DNA from: Endozoicomonas sp. (ex Botrylloides leachii)
GTDB lineage: Bacteria > Pseudomonadota > Gammaproteobacteria > Pseudomonadales > Endozoicomonadaceae
DNA length: 36,707 nt
Reading direction: 5' to 3'
Assembly: GCA_028728195.1 (NCBI GenBank)
Contig: JAQYUY010000123.1
Location: forward strand, 1 to 36,707
Below, in pieces: positions 10,012 through 19,118 of the stretch. Below the pieces are notes generated by a model. That model searched no databases and was not told the DNA's origin. It worked only from the letters and a program-made list of their open reading frames with translations. Each line of letters begins with the position of its first letter. The first letter of the stretch is position 1. The position numbers were made by a program, and so were the translations under genes.

Positions 10012-10050
10012 CGGTATGCCAGCTTCGGCGGTTATTGTTCTAAACCTAGG

Positions 10051-10183
10051 CTAGTGTAAATTAATCAGTAAAATAGTGCTATTTGACAGCGCGCTATTAA
10101 AGTGGATTTTATTCGCTATTTCAGGAATACCGGCCACTTTATCTTTGTCGGTGATTGTCAAAAAAACATAGGGAAGGCATCAT
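10051..10183 (-). pseudogene. 3'-terminal relic of a GH25 lysozyme gene
   Basis: Minus-strand reading LPYVFLTITDKDKVAGIPEIANKIHFNSALSNSTILLINLH* aligns with the C-terminus of the intact GH25 at 4179-4991 (IPWAFWQYTDKGKVTGINGIVDKSHFDGNAVKLNKFSCI*). Nucleotide similarity is also clear (AAAGTG..TTTTAT..CTATT...ATACCGG.CACTTTA.CTTT.TC.GTG). Confidence 0.8.
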
Positions 10184-10206
10184 TAATAAATTAAAGGACT
10201 AATAAT

Positions 10207-11985
10207 ATGGAGCCACTTAATCAGTCGTCTATATTAGAAAATAAATCATTTTTAAAAGTAAAATCTTGCGAAATGCAAGGCGATTTTTTAGGAAAAAAAG
10301 TTAAGCTTAAGCATGTTGATCATAAGCTATTAGTTGGTGATAAAAACGAAATATCTACTGTTTTTGATAAAAATAATAAGCGTGATTTGAAAGAAAAATA
10401 TTCAACCCTTGTTCCTGGGAATAAAAAAAAGAGTACTGCTAATATCCTTATTCCTAATAATTCTAGGAATGTATCAGATTATGACTTAAAGCGCTACTTA
10501 GAAAATATTTATGATAGGGTTAAAAACAAGAATACTTCAATTAAAAAAGCAGCAATAAATGACCTTAAGAAACTTTTTTCTGAAAAAATTATTCCAGCAA
10601 CCCAATTAAATAAAATTCTCATATCCATTTCTATTAATGAAACATGGGCTTTTTCCTGTTTATATGACTCAGAAATGCAACAAAAATATATGTCATTTAC
10701 TGAATACAATACCAGTGATTTGGCTGATCAGTTTGCTGAAATCATTTTAACTAAAATGGAAGAAAATTTTGAAGCCAACAAGCATGATGGGGAAAATATT
10801 TTTGGTTATGATTCTTTATCATCAGGGCTGCAAGGTAAGCCAATGCCTGAAATGGAGCTAGAAATTTATTGGTCGTATAACCGAGAAGATAAAAGGGAAA
10901 AAAAATTACCTTTCACTCGTGTTCAGGGTGAAAACTTAGCAGGTCAGCTATTTACCGCAGAATTGCTGAATAGCGTTCCAGATGAGGTACTTAAACAATA
11001 TGGCTGGAGCGAACAAGAAATAGATATACTCCCTATCAATAAAAATAAAAAATATCTTAGTGATGCAGCAAAAGTTAATCTTAACCTAGAGCACATAAAT
11101 TATGAAAATAATTTCCGGTATTTTGGTCTGGGGTCTTTTGGGAAAGTCAAACTGGCCAGAATACACTTATCGAACGGAAAAGAGCTGGTCTGTGTTGCAA
11201 AAAAAATAGTCGGAAAGGAAGACAGCTTAAGCGATCTTAATAAAGAGATAAAATTACAAAACCAGTCTGGTGTAGCACCTAAAGTTTATGGCATTGCGGA
11301 TACAGTAAATAAAGAAAATAAAAGACAATTTATTGTTTTTATGGAGGCCGCTAAAGGGTGTGATGGGTTTGATTATATTAATCAACAATATGATAAAATG
11401 ACAATGCAGGATAGATACCGTATAGCAGAAAATTATCTTAATAAGATTCAGGTAATGCATAGAAACGGTGTTTTTCATCAAGATATTAAATTCGAAAACA
11501 GTGTAATCGACCCGAAAACAAAAGCGGTACAAATTCTTGATTTTGGTCTTGCTGAAGCGTATGGAGAAAATCAAGAAAATGGACAATATGATCAAAGTTC
11601 ATTTTATAATCCCCCAGAATTTATTGAGGGTGGAAAATACAGCAAAGGCGATTACGATAAAGAACGTGGTGATGTTTTTTCTTTAGGACTACTGCTCGGT
11701 AGCCTATTTAGCACGCAATCATATTTTGATATAGAACCCTTTACCGAATGGGATTCATTAAACAGCATAGACCCAGAGTCAAAAATAGAAAGGATGCTAG
11801 CTGACCTAAAGATAGACGATACACAGATGCATAATTTGATTAAGCGTATGACAAGCGCAAACCCAAAAGAAAGGCCAACCATGGCAGAAGTGATAGACGA
11901 TTTTCAGCAGTTGAAAGCCATGCAGGGCAGCGATAGTTTACTAACTACAGATGCGGTTGAAGTAACCAATAAAATAGAACAATAA
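10207..11985 (+). CDS. Eukaryotic-like protein kinase (paralog 2), tandem duplicate of the 8263 gene
   Basis: FGLGSFGKVKLARI, VCVAKKIVG, NKEIKLQNQSGVAPKVYGIAD, GVFHQDIKFENSVID, VQILDFGLAEA, NPPEF, DVFSLGLLLGSLF, ERPTMAEVIDDF; extensive protein and DNA identity to paralog 1 over the kinase domain. Confidence 0.88.
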   Translation: MEPLNQSSILENKSFLKVKSCEMQGDFLGKKVKLKHVDHKLLVGDKNEISTVFDKNNKRDLKEKYSTLVPGNKKKSTANILIPNNSRNVSDYDLKRYLENIYDRVKNKNTSIKKAAINDLKKLFSEKIIPATQLNKILISISINETWAFSCLYDSEMQQKYMSFTEYNTSDLADQFAEIILTKMEENFEANKHDGENIFGYDSLSSGLQGKPMPEMELEIYWSYNREDKREKKLPFTRVQGENLAGQLFTAELLNSVPDEVLKQYGWSEQEIDILPINKNKKYLSDAAKVNLNLEHINYENNFRYFGLGSFGKVKLARIHLSNGKELVCVAKKIVGKEDSLSDLNKEIKLQNQSGVAPKVYGIADTVNKENKRQFIVFMEAAKGCDGFDYINQQYDKMTMQDRYRIAENYLNKIQVMHRNGVFHQDIKFENSVIDPKTKAVQILDFGLAEAYGENQENGQYDQSSFYNPPEFIEGGKYSKGDYDKERGDVFSLGLLLGSLFSTQSYFDIEPFTEWDSLNSIDPESKIERMLADLKIDDTQMHNLIKRMTSANPKERPTMAEVIDDFQQLKAMQGSDSLLTTDAVEVTNKIEQ

Positions 11986-12437
11986 AATTTATAGGTATCG
12001 ATAGAGTTGTAGTTGAGTATCAGCTGCTTTTAATTGCTATTAATCAGTCGTTTAGTTAATCCAGTTAATGCTAAGTGCTAAGTTAGCATAATCTTTTATG
12101 ATGCTAGCGTGTTACTAGATAAGTGATACTAATCATCTGCATAATTGCATTATGGTACAGTTCATCGGAATGAAATAAAAAATTATCAACAAAAAAATAA
12201 TGAATATGCGCCTATATTTTTAGTGGTCTTTTGGAATAAAAGACATTTAGATTTTAATAAATATGTAAATAAGAATTTTTATTATTAGCGTTTTTTGAAA
12301 GTTATTCTATCCTTAGCACTCACTATCTAAGTGGTGCTTAATTAGTTAGATAAATACGAAGCTAAAAAAACTAAATTATAATTTTTGAATTAGTTTTTTT
12401 AATGGTTTTTACATTAATGCCTTTTGGTTTTTATTCA

Positions 12438-13961
12438 ATGATACAGTTTAGATTATTTAAGTCTGTTTTACTTTTCTTTGCTATTGTGTTTTTTTCTATG
12501 CGTGTGTCGGCTATAGAGCCGCTGGCTATAGCAACTACAGCAGCTGCAGCATATGAAGCGCCTGCTGTTGTTGATTCCGCTTTATTAGGGATAGCTGGCA
12601 AAGAAGGGTTAGAATTTACTACGTTTCTTAACGTAAAAATGAAAGAAATGGAGAGAGATGGTTTTTCTTTTACTCAAAAAGCATGGGTTGGCGGTGTGGG
12701 CGCATTAGCTTTTTTTGGGCCTGTTGTCGCTAGTTTTTTTATGGCTCCAGTTTTTAATCATTTGCAAGAAAACCCTAATTTTCCTGCTTTTGTCGATTTC
12801 ATGGAAGGCGCAACAAAGCTTTATGGTGCTTACATGATGTGGAAGCTTGAAAAGACCCATACCTATGATAGCAAGAAAGAAGGCCATGCTCGTAAGTTAC
12901 AAGAAAAGAAGATTAAAACGTTAGAAGAGGAGGCTAACAGGTCTGGTGATGAATTTGCAAAAAAACTTGTCGAACACATGAGAAATAAGGCGAAGAAAAA
13001 AGAAAAAGAAAAAGAAAAATCATTCCGTAAGCATCTTTTGGAATTGGTGAGCCAAAGTGGCAGAGAGGGAGCAGAGATAATGGTCTTTACTGCACTGGCA
13101 TCCATTATCAAGCTACAGGCAGACTATCCCTACAGCGCCGAGCTAATGCAAAGTCTTATTGGATCAGTATCTATTGGACTCGGTATTCCTTTATCAATTG
13201 TAGCGGTAGGGGCAGGTATAAAGTATGGACCTGTTATGTGTAAAGAATTTGAGAAGATGTTTTGTAGTGCAAGCAGCACAGAGAATCATGTTCATGGTGA
13301 CCATGAAAGTGAATTTTGCGACTGTGGTTTGGTTGATAGAATGCTATATCAGTATAACGTTGCGCAAATTTTCTTTACCCTTTTTAAGGGCGCGCTTTCT
13401 TCCTCTGGCATACACGAGGTCGCAGAATCTTTGAAGTTAGATGTAAAATTCTATGATCTTACAGGGGGCAACTACTTTATCTGGGATGAAAAAGAGCCTT
13501 TAGGTAATATAATAAGTGCGTTGGTACCTTGGGATACTGATCCTGATATGATTCAATTCACCGTAATGGCAATCTCTTGGGTTTCTGCCTTTCGTCTCCT
13601 TTTCGAAGGCATTTACCGTAACTGGTTTGACCCTAATTATTATGATAAGCCATGTTGTATCTGCGATAAGAAAAGGCGCCCTCGTACCGCTGCTGTTGCA
13701 CCAGGAGACGCAACCATTGTTGAATTAGGTGATGTTGAATTAGGTGATGTTGCAGCAAAGGATGATGATGGAGTAATAGATGGTGGTAAAGTAAAGGATA
13801 ATATGGGCAGCGCAACTATGACCGACTTAGAAGAGAACGGTGGTGAAGTAGAGGGTAATATGGGCAGGCTAACTATGGCCGACTTAGAAGAGAGCGATAG
13901 TGAAGTAACAGGCACCATATTAGTAAATAGGTATGGTGAAGTGACGACTTCCAGATTATAA
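12438..13961 (+). CDS. Uncharacterised secreted/multi-TM protein with Cys-rich segments and acidic C-terminal repeats
   Basis: Likely start at internal Met 13 of the 12402 ORF (MIQFRLFKSVLLFFAIVFFSMRVSA signal peptide); several TM segments; CEFCDCG- and CCICDKK-type Cys clusters; C-terminal 19-aa repeat NMG..TM.DLEE....EV.G x2. Confidence 0.65.
   Translation: MIQFRLFKSVLLFFAIVFFSMRVSAIEPLAIATTAAAAYEAPAVVDSALLGIAGKEGLEFTTFLNVKMKEMERDGFSFTQKAWVGGVGALAFFGPVVASFFMAPVFNHLQENPNFPAFVDFMEGATKLYGAYMMWKLEKTHTYDSKKEGHARKLQEKKIKTLEEEANRSGDEFAKKLVEHMRNKAKKKEKEKEKSFRKHLLELVSQSGREGAEIMVFTALASIIKLQADYPYSAELMQSLIGSVSIGLGIPLSIVAVGAGIKYGPVMCKEFEKMFCSASSTENHVHGDHESEFCDCGLVDRMLYQYNVAQIFFTLFKGALSSSGIHEVAESLKLDVKFYDLTGGNYFIWDEKEPLGNIISALVPWDTDPDMIQFTVMAISWVSAFRLLFEGIYRNWFDPNYYDKPCCICDKKRRPRTAAVAPGDATIVELGDVELGDVAAKDDDGVIDGGKVKDNMGSATMTDLEENGGEVEGNMGRLTMADLEESDSEVTGTILVNRYGEVTTSRL
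13719..13750 (+). repeat. 15-bp tandem repeat (TTGAATTAGGTGATG x2), within CDS
   Basis: GTTGAATTAGGTGATGTTGAATTAGGTGATGTTG encodes (V)ELGDVELGDV. Confidence 0.85.
13798..13913 (+). repeat. 57-bp tandem repeat, two copies, within CDS
   Basis: NMGSATMTDLEENGGEVEG / NMGRLTMADLEESDSEVTG, 19-aa period, visible at DNA level (aatatgggcag...gacttagaagaga...gaagta). Confidence 0.85.
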
Positions 13962-14234
13962 ATTTTGAGGTATTAAGCAAAAGCGAGTAGACACCAATCA
14001 AAGCTTAAGCATTTCCAATGCCTCAGTATCGAGACCTAGTAGTGATACTGAATATACTCCAGAATTTAATAGACTTTGGTAGTATGAATGGGGTTGGTGT
14101 TTATTTTTGTATAACTTGTCAGCTGCAGCGCTTTCTGCAGCTATAATGCATGATCTGACTCTTATGTGTATTTATGCAATGTTAAGCTGCTTTTGACAAA
14201 AAAAATCACCTGAATGTGGCATAGAATAAAAATT

Positions 14235-14392
14235 TTTTGGGTGTAGTTCGTAAGCCATAGCCTGTCCTTTTGTTCCCCTGCATTGATGCCTAGGGCAACA
14301 TCAATAGTTTTTCAGACAACGCGCTTGTACTGATCCACTTTAACCATGATGCCATCAAGGTAAATAATGATGGTTAAGGTGCTCCTGTGGAT
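14235..14392 (-). pseudogene. Decayed fragment of an IS256-family (mutator-type) transposase
   Basis: Minus-strand reading HRSTLTIIIYLDGIMVKVDQYKRVV*KTIDVALGINAGEQKDRLWLTNYTQ resembles the IS256 motif YPIIYLDAI.VKVR...RVVNKA.Y.ALGIN.EGQKE.LGLW; internal stop. Confidence 0.6.
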
Positions 14393-14535
14393 AATTTCTC
14401 CATTTCAGGCTGTGCTGGTTTAATAAAGCTGGACACTTTACTATTAAGATCCAATACACCTTTTATTTACTGTTTAATTTTTTAGTATGCATATGATAAC
14501 TAGACCTTAAAAAATTTAAGGAGAATCGCATCATA

Positions 14536-15633
14536 ATGAGCCGCCCAACCAAAGCGTTAGTTAATTTGCAAGCATTAAGACATAACTACCATCTTGCTAA
14601 GCAACTATCTGAGGGGCGCATCATTGCTGTAGTTAAAGCCGATGCCTACAGCCATGGTGCAACTCGCTGCGCTCAAGCACTTAATGATGTAGCAGATGCC
14701 TTTGCAGTTGCCTGTTTAGAAGAGGCATTGGCATTGCGAGACGCTCATATTGAGCAGCCTATCATTGTGCTGGAAGGTTTTTTTGATATATCAGAAATGG
14801 GTTTAATTGAACAACATCGCCTCGATGTTGTTATTCATTGTCAACAACAGCTCGCGCTGTTAACCGCTAGCTCTATTAAACAACCTATGCGTGTCTGGCT
14901 GAAAATGGATACTGGCATGAGTAGGCTGGGGTTTTCGCCTGCTGAATATCGTCAGGCTTGGAAGGCGCTACAGTCACTTGATTTTATCAGTGAGATTGTA
15001 ATGATGACGCATTTTGCCTGCGCCGATGAGCTTACCAATATTAAGACGGCTCAGCAGCTTGAAATCTTTAAAGCACAAACTAGCGGTCTACCCGGTAGCA
15101 AAAGCATCGCTAACTCAGCGGGTATCATTGCCCACCCTGAAGCGCGTGCCGAATGGAACCGCCCGGGTCTAATGCTTTATGGCGTCTCTCCTTTTCCTGA
15201 ACATCATCTTATTGAGCAGAGCTTACAGCCTGTTATGACGCTCCACTCAGCTATTATTAGCATAAAAGATATTCCTGTGGGGCAGACTGTAGGCTATGGC
15301 GGTAGCTGGGTTGCAAAACGCCCTACACGCGTGGGTGTTGTTGCTATAGGTTATGCTGATGGCTATCCATTGCATGCAAAAGAAGGTACCTGTGTACTGA
15401 TTGGCGACCAAAAAGCCCCGCTAATTGGTCGAGTCTCTATGGATATGATAACGGTAGACTTAACCGACCTAGCTAATACGCAGGTGGGTACCCCAGTAAT
15501 GTTATGGGGAAATAATCTACCTGTTGCTGAAATTGCTCACTGTGCGGATACAATTCCATATCAGTTGTTATGCAATCTTAGTCGTTTACCCGTTGAATAC
15601 ATTAATGAACCTATTCTCGAGCCCTCTGATTAA
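14536..15633 (+). CDS. alr: Alanine racemase
   Basis: RPTKALVNLQALRHNYHLAKQ...IIAVVKADAYSHGA (PLP lysine), MDTGMSRLGF, EWNRPGLMLYGVSP, VGYGGSWVA, VAIGYADGYP, RVSMDMITVDLT. Confidence 0.96.
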   Translation: MSRPTKALVNLQALRHNYHLAKQLSEGRIIAVVKADAYSHGATRCAQALNDVADAFAVACLEEALALRDAHIEQPIIVLEGFFDISEMGLIEQHRLDVVIHCQQQLALLTASSIKQPMRVWLKMDTGMSRLGFSPAEYRQAWKALQSLDFISEIVMMTHFACADELTNIKTAQQLEIFKAQTSGLPGSKSIANSAGIIAHPEARAEWNRPGLMLYGVSPFPEHHLIEQSLQPVMTLHSAIISIKDIPVGQTVGYGGSWVAKRPTRVGVVAIGYADGYPLHAKEGTCVLIGDQKAPLIGRVSMDMITVDLTDLANTQVGTPVMLWGNNLPVAEIAHCADTIPYQLLCNLSRLPVEYINEPILEPSD

Positions 15634-15668
15634 CCAGTGATGCTTTGATGGTTTGCTATGTTCGAGGC

Positions 15669-16481
15669 CTAGAATTCGTAGCTGGCATTGTTTGAGCGGC
15701 GCATTAACCACCAAACAATGGTTGTTGCTAATGCAACAGCCAAAATAATCAGTGTGGCCAGTGCGTTAATTTCAGGTGAGACGCCAAGACGAACAGAAGA
15801 AAAAATCATCATAGGTAGTGTGGTTGCGTCAGGCCCTGAGACAAAGCTTGCTATCACCAGATCATCTAATGACAACGTAAAAGCCAGCAACCATGCAGAT
15901 ACCAGCGCTGATGATATAGACGGAACGGTAATCAAGAAGAAAGTTTTAACCGGTGGTGCCCCCAAATCCATGGCAGCTTCTTCTATAGACATATCAACTT
16001 CGCGCAGACGTGAGCCCACTACTACCGCAACATAAGAGGTAGAGAAGGTAACATGGGCTAGCCAGATAGTTAATATGCCTCGTTGCGCTGGCCAGCCAAA
16101 CCAGTCTGATAGGCTAACGAACATCAGCAATAAGGATAAGCCAATAATTACATCCGGCATGATAAGAGGGGCCGTCGTAATGCTTGCAAATAGCGTTTTA
16201 CCCTTGAACCGACGGTATCTAGCCATAATGTAGGCAGCCATTGTCCCAAGAATAACGGCCATGCAGGCATTATAAAATGCAATGCGTAAGCTAACCCAGG
16301 CAGCGCTCATTAGTTGTTGATTTTGAAATAGCCCAATATACCACTTTCCAGAAAAACCAGCCCAAACGGTTACTAATTTTGATGCATTAAAGGAATAAAA
16401 AATCAGTATAAACATAGGCAGGTACAAGAATAAAATTCCGGCACCTAGCATTGCAGTTGAAAAACCCAATCGTTTCATCAA
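15669..16481 (-). CDS. potI: Putrescine ABC transporter permease PotI
   Basis: YLPMFILIFYSFNASKLVTVWAGFSGKWYIGLFQNQ; EEAAMDLGAPPVKTFFLITVPSI (EAA loop); LDDLVIASFVSGPDATTLPMMIFSSVRLGVSPEINALAT. Confidence 0.93.
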   Translation of the reverse strand: MMKRLGFSTAMLGAGILFLYLPMFILIFYSFNASKLVTVWAGFSGKWYIGLFQNQQLMSAAWVSLRIAFYNACMAVILGTMAAYIMARYRRFKGKTLFASITTAPLIMPDVIIGLSLLLMFVSLSDWFGWPAQRGILTIWLAHVTFSTSYVAVVVGSRLREVDMSIEEAAMDLGAPPVKTFFLITVPSISSALVSAWLLAFTLSLDDLVIASFVSGPDATTLPMMIFSSVRLGVSPEINALATLIILAVALATTIVWWLMRRSNNASYEF

Positions 16482-17398
16482 ACATTCACTCCCCGCTCTT
16501 TTGTTTGCTGGCGGTTAAATAATGCAACTGGGATACACAGTAGCAGCAGCATCACCACGGCCAATGCACTAGCAAGGGGCCAGTCGCGATTATTAAAGAA
16601 CTCTTGCCACAGCACTTTACCAATCATTAAGCTTCCAGAGCCGCCTAATAATTCAGGGATAACATACTCACCAATTGCCGGTATAAAAACCAACATACAC
16701 CCTGCAATGATGCCTGAGCGCGATAGTGGTAGCGTGATAGAGAAAAATGTTCGTAATGGTGTAGCTCCAAGGTCCTTAGCAGCTTCTTGTAGTGACTGAT
16801 CTAGCTTCACCAGATTGGCAAAAATAGGTAGTACCATATAGGGAAGGTAGGCATATACAATGCCTATATAAACAGCGATATTTGTATTTAGGATGTGCAA
16901 TGGTTGATCGATAACACCAAGCCAAATGAGAGCGTTATTGAGTAAACCGTTATTCTTTAAAATGCCCATCCAAGCGTAAATCTTGATTAGAAACGATGTC
17001 CAGGAAGGAAGTAGCACTAGGACGAACAGCAAAGATTGCGTTCTTTTTGCTGTTTTCGACATAGCATAGGCCATTGGGTAACCTAGCAATAAGCACAGCA
17101 ATGTTGAGATAAAGGCTAACTTGATAGAAATTAGGTAAGATTTCAGATAGATCGAATTATCCACAAGGTAGAAATAATTACTTAGATCTAAATTAATCGA
17201 CAACGTATTATCAACGTAGCTAATAATTTGGGTATACGGGGGTATTGCTATATCAGCCATAGAAAAACTGATCTTAACCACAATGGCAAAAGGGATCAGA
17301 AAGAAAATCAGTAACCAAAGGTAAGGAACGCCAATCACCATGCGGCGCCCCCACCGTGCCCTCAAGGCACCTATTTGCTCTTGTTGCAGCGCTCGCAT
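16478..17398 (-). CDS. potH: Putrescine ABC transporter permease PotH
   Basis: PYLWLLIFFLIPFAIVVKISFS, LPSWTSFLIKIYAWMGILKNNGLLNN, LQEAAKDLGATPLRTFFSITLPLS; overlaps potI by 4 nt. Confidence 0.94.
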   Translation of the reverse strand: MRALQQEQIGALRARWGRRMVIGVPYLWLLIFFLIPFAIVVKISFSMADIAIPPYTQIISYVDNTLSINLDLSNYFYLVDNSIYLKSYLISIKLAFISTLLCLLLGYPMAYAMSKTAKRTQSLLFVLVLLPSWTSFLIKIYAWMGILKNNGLLNNALIWLGVIDQPLHILNTNIAVYIGIVYAYLPYMVLPIFANLVKLDQSLQEAAKDLGATPLRTFFSITLPLSRSGIIAGCMLVFIPAIGEYVIPELLGGSGSLMIGKVLWQEFFNNRDWPLASALAVVMLLLLCIPVALFNRQQTKERGVNV

Positions 17399-17459
17399 TG
17401 TTTATTCCTGTTTATGAACGACCATTGATATTGAATACAAAAATACGCATTAACAGCAC

Positions 17460-18602
17460 CTAATTATTCAATACAACACCGCTGGTGGTATCCCAACTGA
17501 TATAAACCTCATCATCCCACGTGGGGCGATCTGCATTTCGCTCCATGTTAGTCATGTTTGATTGCACAATTTTTCCTGATGGAAGCTTGACATGATAAAT
17601 GGAATAAGCGCCAAGGTAAGCAATATCGTCAACAGTGCCTTTTGACCAGTTATACTTGGACATCGGCTTGGTTACGGTTACAAGTGTTTTCTCTGGCCTG
17701 ATAGCATACCAAACCTTACGCTCTTCTAGTGCTGCGGTAATACCATGGCCCACATAAATCGGTGCGCTTAGCTCTTTAGAACCAAGCAGAACGTGGTCAG
17801 CTGCTTCTTCAACGATATGACTTTCAAACATGTTAACAGAGCCTATAAATTCGGCCGTCATACGAGAGTTGGGATTTTCGTAGATATCAATCGGTGTGCC
17901 TACTTGAACAATCCAACCGGCTTCCATAATGCCTATTCGGTCAGCCATTGTCATGGCTTCTTCTTGATCGTGAGTTACCATTAAGCAGGTCACACCCACT
18001 TCTTCAATAATCTCTACCACCTCTAGCTGCATTTGAGACCGCAGTTTTTTATCTAGCGCACCCATTGGCTCATCAAGCAGTAACAATTTTGGCTGCTTTG
18101 CTAAGCTTCTTGCCAGCGCAACCCGCTGACGCTGTCCGCCAGATAATTGGTGGGGCTTCCTGCTGGCGTATTGCTCCATATGCACTATTTCAAGCATTTC
18201 TTTAACCCTTTGCTCAATCTGGTCTTTTGGCATGCGATCTTGTTTTAGTCCAAATGCAATATTTTTAGCAATGGTCATATGAGGAAATAGCGCATAGGAT
18301 TGAAACATCATATTAATAGGGCGCTTATAAGGCGGTAATAGCGTGATATCTTCTTTATCAAGGAATATGCTCCCCTGGGTAGGCTTTTCAAAGCCTGCCA
18401 GCATTCTGAGTAATGTTGATTTCCCTGACCCTGAACCCCCTAGAAGAGCAAAAATTTCGCCTTTGCGAATAGATAGCGAAGCATCATCGACAGCAACAAC
18501 ACCATCAAACATTTTGGTCACACGATCAATATTAACGAATATATCTGTTTTAAGCTGGGCATTATCCTGATTTTTTTTATAGGCAGCAGCAGGAATAGAC
18601 AT
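17460..18602 (-). CDS. potG: Putrescine ABC transporter ATP-binding protein PotG
   Basis: KMFDGVVAVDDASLSIRKGEIFALLGGSGSGKSTLLRMLAGFE, LSGGQRQRVALARSLAKQPKLLLLDEPMGALDKKLR, VTHDQEEAMTMADRIGIM, TOBE-like C-terminus; upstream of potHI. Confidence 0.94.
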   Translation of the reverse strand: MSIPAAAYKKNQDNAQLKTDIFVNIDRVTKMFDGVVAVDDASLSIRKGEIFALLGGSGSGKSTLLRMLAGFEKPTQGSIFLDKEDITLLPPYKRPINMMFQSYALFPHMTIAKNIAFGLKQDRMPKDQIEQRVKEMLEIVHMEQYASRKPHQLSGGQRQRVALARSLAKQPKLLLLDEPMGALDKKLRSQMQLEVVEIIEEVGVTCLMVTHDQEEAMTMADRIGIMEAGWIVQVGTPIDIYENPNSRMTAEFIGSVNMFESHIVEEAADHVLLGSKELSAPIYVGHGITAALEERKVWYAIRPEKTLVTVTKPMSKYNWSKGTVDDIAYLGAYSIYHVKLPSGKIVQSNMTNMERNADRPTWDDEVYISWDTTSGVVLNN

Positions 18603-18618
18603 AGGTTATACTCCATTT

Positions 18619-18777
18619 TACCAATCATCTGTTCTAACTACGCTGTTGTGCCGGCCACCCAAGCACCAGCACTGCGTTGGAGCTTCTCGCATAGCCCTGC
18701 AGTTACTCGTCATTCTGTCTTATTCTGGAGCCCGCTGCCCATACTTATTACGGTAATTAGAAAATACGATTGGTATA
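18619..18777 (+). repeat. TIR element copy A (~160 bp MITE-like)
   Basis: taccaatcatctgttctaactacgctgttgtgccgg...attacggtaattagaaaatacgattggtata; terminal inverted repeats; similar to copies B-F. Confidence 0.85.
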
Positions 18778-19118
18778 AGTATCTTGTACAGATGCTAGGT
18801 ATTTATGAAAAATTGCATTTTCCTTTTTTTCACAGCATTTGGAAATCCCTTCTTTCTGCAATATGTAAAAATAATTATTTTGGGAACTGTTTATAAGAGG
18901 TTGGTAATTACCAAAAGCCATAGCATGTTCGTCATGCCTTGCATAAGTATGCTTGCAGATTTCCTTAGTGTGTCCTACGCTGAATCAGCTTGAGTATATT
19001 ATATGTCATCTCATCTTAACCAGAAGACATCTCTCCGCTCGGTAATGCTAGATGTTTTGTAAGGTTACCTACTTCCGCGCCTGACCGTGCAGGCGAACAC
19101 TGTATTGCTATAAACACC

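Noticed and set aside
13633-13918. Minus-strand Ser/Pro- and His/Leu-rich ORFs
   Set aside because: Antisense to the acidic repeat tail of the 12438-13961 gene; low-complexity artefacts.
18648-18993. Plus-strand ORFs 18648-18896 and 18805-18993
   Set aside because: The first largely overlaps TIR element copy A; neither has family resemblance or an RBS.
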